64,000 nucleotides of DNA from an uncultured Lachnospiraceae bacterium (lineage in GTDB: Bacteria > Bacillota > Clostridia > Lachnospirales > Lachnospiraceae), in the NCBI GenBank assembly GCA_947625205.1, contig CANQNN010000002.1, positions 1 to 64,000 of the forward strand. The letters are read 5' to 3'. Positions 57,333-64,000 of the stretch are shown in pieces (position 1 is the stretch's first letter; every line of letters begins with the position of its first letter). The translations under genes were made by a program, and so were the position numbers. The notes beneath the pieces are model-generated. The model saw nothing but the letters and a program-made list of their open reading frames with translations. It did not search any database and had not been told where the DNA came from.

Positions 57333-58118
57333 ATGGCAATTCCTGTAAAATTAGAGGTGTTTGAGGGACCACTGGATCTGCTACTTCACCTGATCGAAAA
57401 AAATAAAGTTGACATCTATGACATACCGATCGTGGAGATCACGGAGCAGTATCTGGATTATATCAGGCAGATGGAGACGGAGGATATGAATGTCATGAGT
57501 GAGTTCCTTGTTATGGCGGCCACTCTGATAGACATTAAATGCAGAATGCTCCTTCCGAAAGAAGTCAATGAAGAAGGCGAGGAGGAAGACCCCAGGGCGG
57601 AGCTGGTGGAGAAGCTGCTGGAGTATAAGATGTGCAAATATATGTCCTACGAGCTTCGTGACCGTATGGTCGATGCGGAGCGGAGCCTGTACAAAGGCCC
57701 TACGCTTCCCAAAGAGGTGGCCGATTACAGACAGCCGGTGGATTATGAGGAGCTGATCGGCGATATGACGCTGCAGAAGCTCCATGAGATATTCAGGCAG
57801 ATGATGAAGCGGCAGGAGGACAAGATCGATCCTGTCAGAAGCACCTTCGGAAACATTGAGAAAGATGAGATCGACATGGAGCTGAAAACAACTTTTGTGG
57901 AGGCATATGTGCGTAGCCACAGGACGTTCAGCTTTCGCAAGCTCCTTGAGAAACAGAACAGTAAGATGGAAGTGATCGTTACCTTCCTTGTGATCCTGGA
58001 GATGATCAGGACAGGCAGGATAGGGATACAGCAGGACGATATTTTTTCCGATATTATCATTACGACCAAGGATGTGGACGACGATACGCCCGTGCAGATC
58101 ACATCGGCGGCGGAGTAG
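57333..58118 (+). CDS. scpA: Segregation and condensation protein A
   Basis: 261 aa kleisin of the bacterial SMC complex. The N-terminus FEGPLDLLLHLIEKNKVDIYDIP is the ScpA hallmark, followed by MAATLIDIKCRMLLP and a C-terminal winged helix that docks on SMC. The ATG directly follows the stop of the phosphoesterase gene, with GAAAGGA upstream. scpB follows after 22 bases. Confidence 0.95.
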   Translation: MAIPVKLEVFEGPLDLLLHLIEKNKVDIYDIPIVEITEQYLDYIRQMETEDMNVMSEFLVMAATLIDIKCRMLLPKEVNEEGEEEDPRAELVEKLLEYKMCKYMSYELRDRMVDAERSLYKGPTLPKEVADYRQPVDYEELIGDMTLQKLHEIFRQMMKRQEDKIDPVRSTFGNIEKDEIDMELKTTFVEAYVRSHRTFSFRKLLEKQNSKMEVIVTFLVILEMIRTGRIGIQQDDIFSDIIITTKDVDDDTPVQITSAAE

Positions 58119-58140
58119 CGTGTCAGAAGAGGAAACGGTT

Positions 58141-58710
58141 ATGGAAAGAAAAAAAGCAAAAGCGGTGCTTGAGGCGATCCTTTTTACAATGGGCGATTCG
58201 GTCGGTATAGACAGCCTCGCAGCGGTCATTGAGGAAGACAAGAAAACAACGGAAGAGATTCTGGATGAGATGGCGCAGGATTATAACGCCCAGGAACGGG
58301 GCATCACTCTGACCAAATTGGATGACGCCGTACAGATGTGTACAAAGGGAGAACTGTATGAGTATCTTATTAAGATCGCAAAGACGCCTAAGAAGTTCGC
58401 GCTGACGGACACGCTGCTTGAAACGCTCTCGATCATCGCATATAAGCAGCCGATCACAAGGCTGGAGATCGAAAAGGTCAGGGGCGTGAGCTGTGACCAT
58501 GCGGTAAATAAGCTGTTAGAATACGATCTTATCATGGAAGTGGGGCGCATGGATGCTCCCGGCAGACCGCTTCTGTTTGGCACTACGGAGCAGTTTCTGC
58601 GCAGCTTTGGCGTGAAGTCCCTGGAGGATCTTCCGGAACTGAGCGCGGTCCAAATCGAGGAGTTTAAGCAGCAGGCGGAGACCGAGGTGCAGATGCAGCT
58701 TGATATCTAA
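58141..58710 (+). CDS. scpB: Segregation and condensation protein B
   Basis: 189 aa, two winged helices that dimerise and bind the ScpA linker. Typical motifs: KAVLEAILFTMGDSV and ETLSIIAYKQPITRLEIEKV, then DAPGRPLLFGTTEQFLRSFG. The ATG at 58141 is preferred, GAGGAAA upstream; a GTG at 58120 is possible. Confidence 0.94.
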   Translation: MERKKAKAVLEAILFTMGDSVGIDSLAAVIEEDKKTTEEILDEMAQDYNAQERGITLTKLDDAVQMCTKGELYEYLIKIAKTPKKFALTDTLLETLSIIAYKQPITRLEIEKVRGVSCDHAVNKLLEYDLIMEVGRMDAPGRPLLFGTTEQFLRSFGVKSLEDLPELSAVQIEEFKQQAETEVQMQLDI

Positions 58711-58778
58711 GGGCTGTCTGTCGTCATAGGAATGATATGTGTGCATATATTTTATCGAAGAAGTTTCAGGGTAAGAAT

Positions 58779-60119
58779 ATGCATATCAATACAAATCGCA
58801 CGTTTATAAAACAACTGAATAGGAAAAGGGTATTTCACAAGGCAGCTGCCGGCGTATCGGCAATTGCCTTGTTTTGCTGTCTGCTCGTTCCGGCTTATGC
58901 GCAGGGTGGGCGGGCAGATGAAGCGGAGCGGGAGACAAAGCAGGAGACAGTGCAAGGGACAGAGCAGCAGGCAAGACAGGAGGATCTGCAGCTGTATGCA
59001 CAGGCGGCGGTCCTGATGGATGCGGACTCCGGGCGCGTACTGTATGGAAAGAACGAAAAGGACGTTCTGCCTATGGCGAGTACGACAAAGATCATGACCT
59101 GTATTCTCGCGCTTGAATATGGTAATCCTGACGACATTGTAGAGGTGTCCGCATATGCGGCAAGCATGCCGAAGGTCAAGCTCTACGTGAAGCAGGGGGA
59201 AACCTACAGGCTGGGGGATCTTCTGTACTCCCTTATGCTGGAGTCCCACAATGATTCGGCCGTGGTTATCGCGGAAGCTGTCGGGGGAAGCGTGGAGGGG
59301 TTTGCTTCGCTGATGAACCAGAAGGCACGCGACATAGGATGCTTTGATACATATTTTATCACGCCCAACGGGCTTGATGCAGTGGTCAATGACAGCGGGA
59401 AGGTTCATTCCACAACGGCGGAGGATCTTGCCAGGATCATGGCGTACTGTGTGACGGATTCTCCGGCTAAAGAGCAGTTCTTGGAGATCACACGGACACT
59501 GAGCTATGATTTTACGGACGCGGAGGGCAAACGGAGTTTTCACTGCAATAACCACAACACGTTCTTAAGTATGATGGAGGAAGCGCTCTCCGGGAAGACA
59601 GGATTTACCAACAGCGCGGGATACTGTTATGTAGGCGCGGCAGAGAGTGAGGGAAGGGTGTTTACGGTTGCCTTGCTTGCCTGCGGGTGGCCCAATAACA
59701 GAAACTATAAATGGAGCGATATGAAGAAGCTGGTCTCTTACGGTATGGAGCGGTATCAGTATACGGATATCTACGAAAAACAGGCGTTCGAGCCTGTCCC
59801 TGTGCTAAACGGCATCAATGCAGAAAGCGGAACTCCCTATGCGGAAGCGTATGTGACCCTGCGCGCGGAGGACGGGGCACAAAACGGGACGCCGCCGCGT
59901 ATGCCGTATCTGCTCTGCGATGAGGATGAAGTGGAAGTCAGAGTACAGATACCGGGTATTCTGGAGGCGCCGGTAGCGGACCATGAACAGGTGGGAACGG
60001 TATGCTATTACCTGAACGGCGAGCTTGTCAGGCGGTTTCCCGTTGTCACGGAACAGTCTGTGGACGAACGTACATTTAAATGGATATGCGCCTATATTTT
60101 GAATATTTTTCTGCCCTGA
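58779..60119 (+). CDS. D-alanyl-D-alanine carboxypeptidase, copy 2
   Basis: 446 aa, exported (signal peptide ends near PAYAQ), with an acidic linker 42-70. Motifs S-T-T-K at 101-104, S-H-N at 156-158 and K-T-G in SGKTGFTN. A C-terminal beta domain and a short amphipathic/hydrophobic end (FKWICAYILNIFLP) probably hold it on the membrane. AGGG lies 7 bases before the ATG. It follows scpB and may share its transcript. Confidence 0.9.
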   Translation: MHINTNRTFIKQLNRKRVFHKAAAGVSAIALFCCLLVPAYAQGGRADEAERETKQETVQGTEQQARQEDLQLYAQAAVLMDADSGRVLYGKNEKDVLPMASTTKIMTCILALEYGNPDDIVEVSAYAASMPKVKLYVKQGETYRLGDLLYSLMLESHNDSAVVIAEAVGGSVEGFASLMNQKARDIGCFDTYFITPNGLDAVVNDSGKVHSTTAEDLARIMAYCVTDSPAKEQFLEITRTLSYDFTDAEGKRSFHCNNHNTFLSMMEEALSGKTGFTNSAGYCYVGAAESEGRVFTVALLACGWPNNRNYKWSDMKKLVSYGMERYQYTDIYEKQAFEPVPVLNGINAESGTPYAEAYVTLRAEDGAQNGTPPRMPYLLCDEDEVEVRVQIPGILEAPVADHEQVGTVCYYLNGELVRRFPVVTEQSVDERTFKWICAYILNIFLP

Positions 60120-60212
60120 TATTTTTTATAATATTTTATGACCGGAGATAATAAATAATAATTTTTGCTCAATTTTTTGGAAAATTAACTGGTGTAGTCG
60201 GCAAATCTGTGC

Positions 60213-60239
60213 TATACTACGTTCGTGTGCTGTGCACAC
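60213..60239 (+). promoter_or_regulatory. Promoter -10 and operator-like inverted repeat before the decarboxylase operon
   Basis: TATACT (60213-60218) is a good -10 with a poor -35 (TGGTGT). The perfect inverted repeat GTGTGC-TGT-GCACAC (60225-60239) starts about where transcription would begin, a position suited to repression. A second TATAAT lies at 60252-60257. Confidence 0.45.
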
Positions 60240-60290
60240 TGATGATATTGTTATAATTTTTTATTATGAAGATAAACGGAGGGCTGAAAA

Positions 60291-61718
60291 ATGAGTACTA
60301 CTTCTCAAGCGAGTCAAAGAATCAATGCTTTGCTCGATGAAAACAGTTTCGTTGAGATCGGCTCACTCGTCACGGCGAGGGCTACGGATTTCAATCTGAA
60401 ACAGGCGGAAACTCCTTCGGACGGTGTTGTGACCGGCTATGGAGTGATCGAAGGCAATCTTGTGTATGTGTATAGCCAGGACGCATCCGTATTAAACGGA
60501 ACAGTCGGCGAAATGCATGCGAAGAAAATTGCAAACCTCTATGACCTGGCGCTGAAGACGGGAGCGCCTGTGATCGGACTGATCGATTCCGCAGGTTTAA
60601 GGCTGCAGGAGGCAACAGATGCGCTCAACGGTTTCGGCGAGATCTATATGAAGCAGACGCTTGCGTCCGGCGTGATTCCTCAGATCACGGCAGTGTTTGG
60701 CAGCTGCGGCGGCGGTCTTGCGCTGATTCCGGCAATGACGGATTTCACCTTTATGGAAGCGACAAAAGCGAAGCTCTTTGTCAATTCGCCCAATGCGCTG
60801 GAGGGGAATGAGATCTCCAGATGCGATACGTCTTCGGCAGCCTTCCAGAGTGAGGAAACAGGGCTGGTGGACGGCGTTGGCGACGAGGCATCTATCCTGG
60901 CGCAGATCAGACAGCTTGTTTCCATACTGCCGGCTAATAATGCTGAGATCGCTGTAGGCGACTGCACAGACGACCTTAACAGAGTATGCGGACAGATCGC
61001 CGGCTGTGTGGGAGATACTTCCATTGCGCTGTCACAGATCGCAGACGACGGATCGTTTGTGGAAGTGAAGCAGAACTATGCGAAGGACATGGTTACCGGA
61101 TTTATCAGATTAAACGGCGCGACCGTCGGCGCGGTTGCAAACCGTACGGAAGTGTATAATGAGGACGGTGAAGTGACTGATAAGTTTGACGCTGCACTGT
61201 CTGCAAGGGGCGCTGAGAAAGCGGCAGAGTTTATTAACTTCTGTGATGCTTTTGATATACCGGTGCTTTCTTTGACCAACGTGAAGGGATTTGCGGCGAC
61301 CAAGTGTGACGAGAAGAGAATTGCAAAGGCTGCAGGCAGGCTTACATACGCTTTTGCCAATGCGACCGTTCCCAAGGTGAACGTGATCATCGGTAAGGCG
61401 TACGGCAGCGCTTATGTGGCTATGAATTCCAAGGCGACCGGCGCGGACATTACGATCGCATGGCCCGACGCAGAGATCGGCATGATGGATGCCGGACTTG
61501 CTGCCAGGATCATCTGTGACGGACAAGGCTCTGATGCTATCGATGCGTGTGCAAAGGAGTATGCCGCTCTTCAGAACAACGTGACAAGCGCTGCCCGCAG
61601 AGGATATGTAGATCAGATCGTTGAGCCCGTCGACACAAGAAAATATGTGATCGGAGCTTTTGAGATGTTAGCGACCAAGAGTGAAGGCCGTCCGGACAAG
61701 AAACACGGTACAGTCTAG
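60291..61718 (+). CDS. Biotin-dependent decarboxylase carboxyltransferase subunit
   Basis: 475 aa, cytosolic, crotonase-like two-domain carboxyltransferase of the MmdA/PccB family. Visible: IDSAGLRLQEATDALNGFG, a glycine-rich FGSCGGGLALIPAMTD oxyanion site, and the second-half GKAYGSAYVAMNSKATGADI with WPDAEIGMMDAG. It moves the carboxyl group from an acyl-CoA to the biotin on the carrier protein encoded third. Methylmalonyl-CoA is the likely substrate, others possible. GGAGGG before the ATG. Confidence 0.85.
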   Translation: MSTTSQASQRINALLDENSFVEIGSLVTARATDFNLKQAETPSDGVVTGYGVIEGNLVYVYSQDASVLNGTVGEMHAKKIANLYDLALKTGAPVIGLIDSAGLRLQEATDALNGFGEIYMKQTLASGVIPQITAVFGSCGGGLALIPAMTDFTFMEATKAKLFVNSPNALEGNEISRCDTSSAAFQSEETGLVDGVGDEASILAQIRQLVSILPANNAEIAVGDCTDDLNRVCGQIAGCVGDTSIALSQIADDGSFVEVKQNYAKDMVTGFIRLNGATVGAVANRTEVYNEDGEVTDKFDAALSARGAEKAAEFINFCDAFDIPVLSLTNVKGFAATKCDEKRIAKAAGRLTYAFANATVPKVNVIIGKAYGSAYVAMNSKATGADITIAWPDAEIGMMDAGLAARIICDGQGSDAIDACAKEYAALQNNVTSAARRGYVDQIVEPVDTRKYVIGAFEMLATKSEGRPDKKHGTV

Positions 61719-61735
61719 AAAGGATGATGCTTAAT

Positions 61736-62467
61736 ATGAGAAAATTATTAGCAATATTAGGTATGATTACCTGTATGGCCGGCCTGTGTGCATGCGGACA
61801 GGAAGAGTCTCCGAATCTTCCCGTCAGTGAAGAAGACCTGATCGCATCGGCAGAACAGATGACGACAGCAATGTCACAGATCATCGCACAGGGACCGGAT
61901 GTGATCGAGCAGTACGCAGCGGATCCGGTTATTTATGCAGGCCTTACAGGACTTCAGAGCGCAATGGAGGACATCGGCGCCATTAACGGTACAGACGGCG
62001 GCGGGGTTTCCGTCAAGGATGATGAGATCGTTGTGGAGATCAATGTGCTCGGAACGGAGCATGATGCGGTTGTAGAGATTATTTTTGACGATTCCTTTAC
62101 CAACCTGATAAGCATAGCGACAAATGTGAAATATTCTCTCGGCGAGAATATGACGAAGGCTGTTATGAATACCGTTGTGGGTATGGGAACCGTGTTTGTT
62201 GTGCTGATCTTTATCAGCCTGATCATTTCCTGCTTCGGCATATTTAATAAGCTCGGTGGCAGTAAGAAAGAAGCGGCAGCGCAGAGCGCGGCAGCTGAAT
62301 CACCGGTTGTAGAGCAGATCGCACAGAAAGAGGAGCTTGCCGGTGATACGGAGCTTGTGGCGGTCATCGCTGCAGCCGTTGCGGCATATGAAGGAGCGGC
62401 GTCCACGGACGGATTTGTGGTGCGTTCCATCAGAAAATCTAATAAGAGTAAATGGCAGAATGCCTAG
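61736..62467 (+). CDS. OadG-like subunit fused to a lipoprotein domain
   Basis: 243 aa, much longer than the usual 80-120 aa OadG/MmdD subunit. It starts with a lipoprotein signal (GLCAC, modified Cys near 20). About 110 residues of exported domain follow, resembling small clostridial lipoprotein domains, then one membrane helix (about 142-168, VVGMGTVFVVLIFISLIIS). The cytoplasmic tail contains AAAVAAYEGAASTDGFVVRSI, the typical OadG C-terminal pattern. It should link carboxyltransferase to the membrane pump. The start is uncertain (61724, 61727 or 61736). Confidence 0.75.
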   Translation: MRKLLAILGMITCMAGLCACGQEESPNLPVSEEDLIASAEQMTTAMSQIIAQGPDVIEQYAADPVIYAGLTGLQSAMEDIGAINGTDGGGVSVKDDEIVVEINVLGTEHDAVVEIIFDDSFTNLISIATNVKYSLGENMTKAVMNTVVGMGTVFVVLIFISLIISCFGIFNKLGGSKKEAAAQSAAAESPVVEQIAQKEELAGDTELVAVIAAAVAAYEGAASTDGFVVRSIRKSNKSKWQNA

Positions 62468-62486
62468 ATCATAGGAGGATATGAAG

Positions 62487-62864
62487 ATGAAAAATTATAC
62501 AATTACCGTAAACGGAAACGTATATGATGTAGTGGTTGAAGAGGGCGCAACAAGCGGCGCACCGGCAGCGGCAGCTCCGGCAGCGCCTAAAGCGGTTCCC
62601 AAGGCTGCACCCGCACCGGCGGCAGCACCGGCAGCAGGCGGCGCCGCAGGTAAGGTCCGGATCGAAGCAGGCGCGGCAGGCAAGGTATTTAAGATCGAGG
62701 CGAACGTAGGTCAGGCAGTTAAGAAGGGCGATGCTGTCGTGATCGTTGAGGCTATGAAGATGGAAATCCCTGTAGTGGCACCCGAAGACGGTACTGTAGC
62801 AAGTATTAATGTAGCCGTAGGCGATGCTGTCGAGGCTGGCGCATTGCTGGCAACATTAAACTGA
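62487..62864 (+). CDS. Biotin carboxyl carrier protein of the decarboxylase
   Basis: 125 aa. N-terminal strand [17 protein letters not shown], an Ala/Pro-rich flexible linker (about 25-55), and a C-terminal biotinyl domain with the biotinylated Lys in [10 protein letters not shown]. It carries CO2 from the carboxyltransferase to the OadB-type pump. The ATG at 62487 is 8 bases from AGGAGG; the one at 62481 is only 2 bases away. Confidence 0.92.
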   Translation: MKNYTITVNGNVYDVVVEEGATSGAPAAAAPAAPKAVPKAAPAPAAAPAAGGAAGKVRIEAGAAGKVFKIEANVGQAVKKGDAVVIVEAMKMEIPVVAPEDGTVASINVAVGDAVEAGALLATLN

Positions 62865-62919
62865 TCATCGGGGCGGGTTCCGGCCGGAATCCGCAACTAT
62901 AACTACAGGAGGTTTAGAA

Positions 62920-64000
62920 ATGGATTACATTACAACTACGCTATCGAATCTGATCCACCAGACAGCTTTCTTTAATCTGGAAGTTGGCAATTACATCATG
63001 ATCGCGGTAGCTCTGGTATTTCTGTATCTGGCTATCAGACATGAGTTTGAGCCTCTGCTTCTGGTCCCGATAGCTTTTGGTATGCTGCTTGTCAATATCT
63101 ATCCGGATATTATGGCGGAGTACGGCGAGGGTGGCGCCGGCGGCGGTTTACTGTATTATTTCTACAAACTGGACGAGTGGGCTATCTTACCGTCGCTGAT
63201 CTTTATGGGCGTCGGCGCGATGACAGATTTCGGTCCCCTGATCGCCAATCCGAAGAGCTTCTTGCTCGGCGCGGCGGCACAGTTCGGTATTTTTGCGGCG
63301 TATTTCGGCGCGATCTGGATGGGCTTTAACGATAAGGCGGCAGCCGCGATCTCTATTATCGGCGGCGCCGACGGTCCTACCTCTATTTTCCTGGCAGGTA
63401 AATTGCAGCAGACAGCGCTGCTCGGACCGATTGCGGTGGCGGCCTATTCCTATATGTCCCTTGTGCCGATCATCCAGCCGCCTATCATGAAGCTCCTTAC
63501 AACGGAGAAAGAGCGTAAGATCAAGATGGGACAGCTTCGTCCGGTCAGCAAGCTGGAGAAGATCCTTTTCCCGATCATCGTTACGATCGTTGTATCTTTG
63601 ATACTTCCCACAACGGCGCCGCTTGTCGGTATGCTGATGCTGGGTAATCTGTTCAGAGAGTGCGGCGTGGTAAGACAGCTTACGGAAACCGCCTCCAACG
63701 CGCTGATGTATATCGTGGTTATCATCCTCGGTACTTCCGTAGGCGCTACCACAAGCGCGCAGGCGTTCTTAAACTGGGATACGATAAAGATCGTTGTGCT
63801 TGGTCTGATCGCATTTTCTTTCGGTACGGCAGCCGGCGTATTGTTCGGCAAGCTGATGTGCGTACTGACCGGCGGCAAGGTAAATCCGCTGATCGGTTCC
63901 GCAGGCGTGTCTGCGGTGCCTATGGCGGCGAGAGTATCGCAGAAGGTTGGCGCAGAGGCAGACCCGACCAACTTCCTGCTGATGCATGCGATGGGCCCTA
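62920..64000 (+). CDS. Sodium-translocating decarboxylase beta subunit (OadB/MmdB/GcdB), partial
   Basis: Start ATG with AGGAGG upstream; 360 codons are visible, still open at the window end. Multi-helix pump that decarboxylates carboxybiotin and exports sodium. Family motifs: [17 protein letters not shown], the conserved Asp in [12 protein letters not shown], and [14 protein letters not shown] with [10 protein letters not shown]. Very little of the C-terminus should be missing. It completes the decarboxylase set with the three genes before it. Confidence 0.93.
   Translation, partial: MDYITTTLSNLIHQTAFFNLEVGNYIMIAVALVFLYLAIRHEFEPLLLVPIAFGMLLVNIYPDIMAEYGEGGAGGGLLYYFYKLDEWAILPSLIFMGVGAMTDFGPLIANPKSFLLGAAAQFGIFAAYFGAIWMGFNDKAAAAISIIGGADGPTSIFLAGKLQQTALLGPIAVAAYSYMSLVPIIQPPIMKLLTTEKERKIKMGQLRPVSKLEKILFPIIVTIVVSLILPTTAPLVGMLMLGNLFRECGVVRQLTETASNALMYIVVIILGTSVGATTSAQAFLNWDTIKIVVLGLIAFSFGTAAGVLFGKLMCVLTGGKVNPLIGSAGVSAVPMAARVSQKVGAEADPTNFLLMHAMGP

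Overview
The window looks like chromosomal DNA of an anaerobic, low-to-mid GC Firmicute, most likely family Lachnospiraceae (Clostridia). The pointers are strong AGGAGG-type ribosome sites, a single-chain class II glycyl-tRNA synthetase, a DUF3737 protein, DUF975 and DUF4349 membrane proteins, a fused 2-hydroxyacyl-CoA dehydratase activator, a sodium-pumping biotin decarboxylase and neighbour pairs typical of that family. No rRNA, tRNA, CRISPR array or intact mobile element was seen.

Layout. 0-2.6 kb: a small protein-tyrosine phosphatase facing a coupled DUF3737/MalY-type pair. 2.8-4.8 kb: decayed mobile-element debris (a serine-recombinase N-terminus, a sigma-factor remnant with a nonsense codon, its still-open anti-sigma partner and a TnpW-like scrap). 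5.1-11.7 kb: the phosphate regulon pstSCAB-phoU, then a response regulator/kinase pair behind three TTTTAC(A/G) repeats spaced exactly 11 bp. 11.8-16.0 kb: the MoxR/DUF58/transglutaminase operon. 16.1-19 kb: a GH31 glycosidase and a DUF975 protein. 19.2-23.4 kb: a coiled-coil protein, a LytTR/GHKL two-component system and a protein resembling the FliD C-terminal region. Two sites in this block carry similar direct repeats with a 21 bp period. 23.5-26.7 kb: a PutP-type symporter and a lipoprotein. 26.9-35.5 kb: an rRNA methyltransferase, a GH13 enzyme, an MBOAT/SGNH acylation pair, a pseudouridine synthase and a NAD-dependent DNA ligase. 35.5-41.4 kb: metA with a structured leader, two very small genes, and a 1.4-thousand-residue dehydratase activator fusion. 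41.6-43.7 kb: a rhomboid-like protein without catalytic motif, a sigma-like protein without region 4, and an unknown protein. 43.9-54.7 kb: M16C peptidase, DUF4349 lipoprotein, era, a tiny conserved gene, recO, a lipoprotein, glyS and alaS (with a structured leader). 54.8-60.1 kb: rpsU, two D-Ala-D-Ala carboxypeptidases, a phosphoesterase, scpA and scpB. 60.2-64 kb: a biotin-dependent sodium-pump decarboxylase operon that runs off the window end.

Most of the window is housekeeping. The least explained parts are the coiled-coil/LytTR/FliD-like block with its shared repeats, the pseudo-rhomboid/sigma-like operon, the lipoprotein-OadG fusion, and the RNA leaders of metA and alaS. All functional names come from reading motifs by eye; no database search was run.
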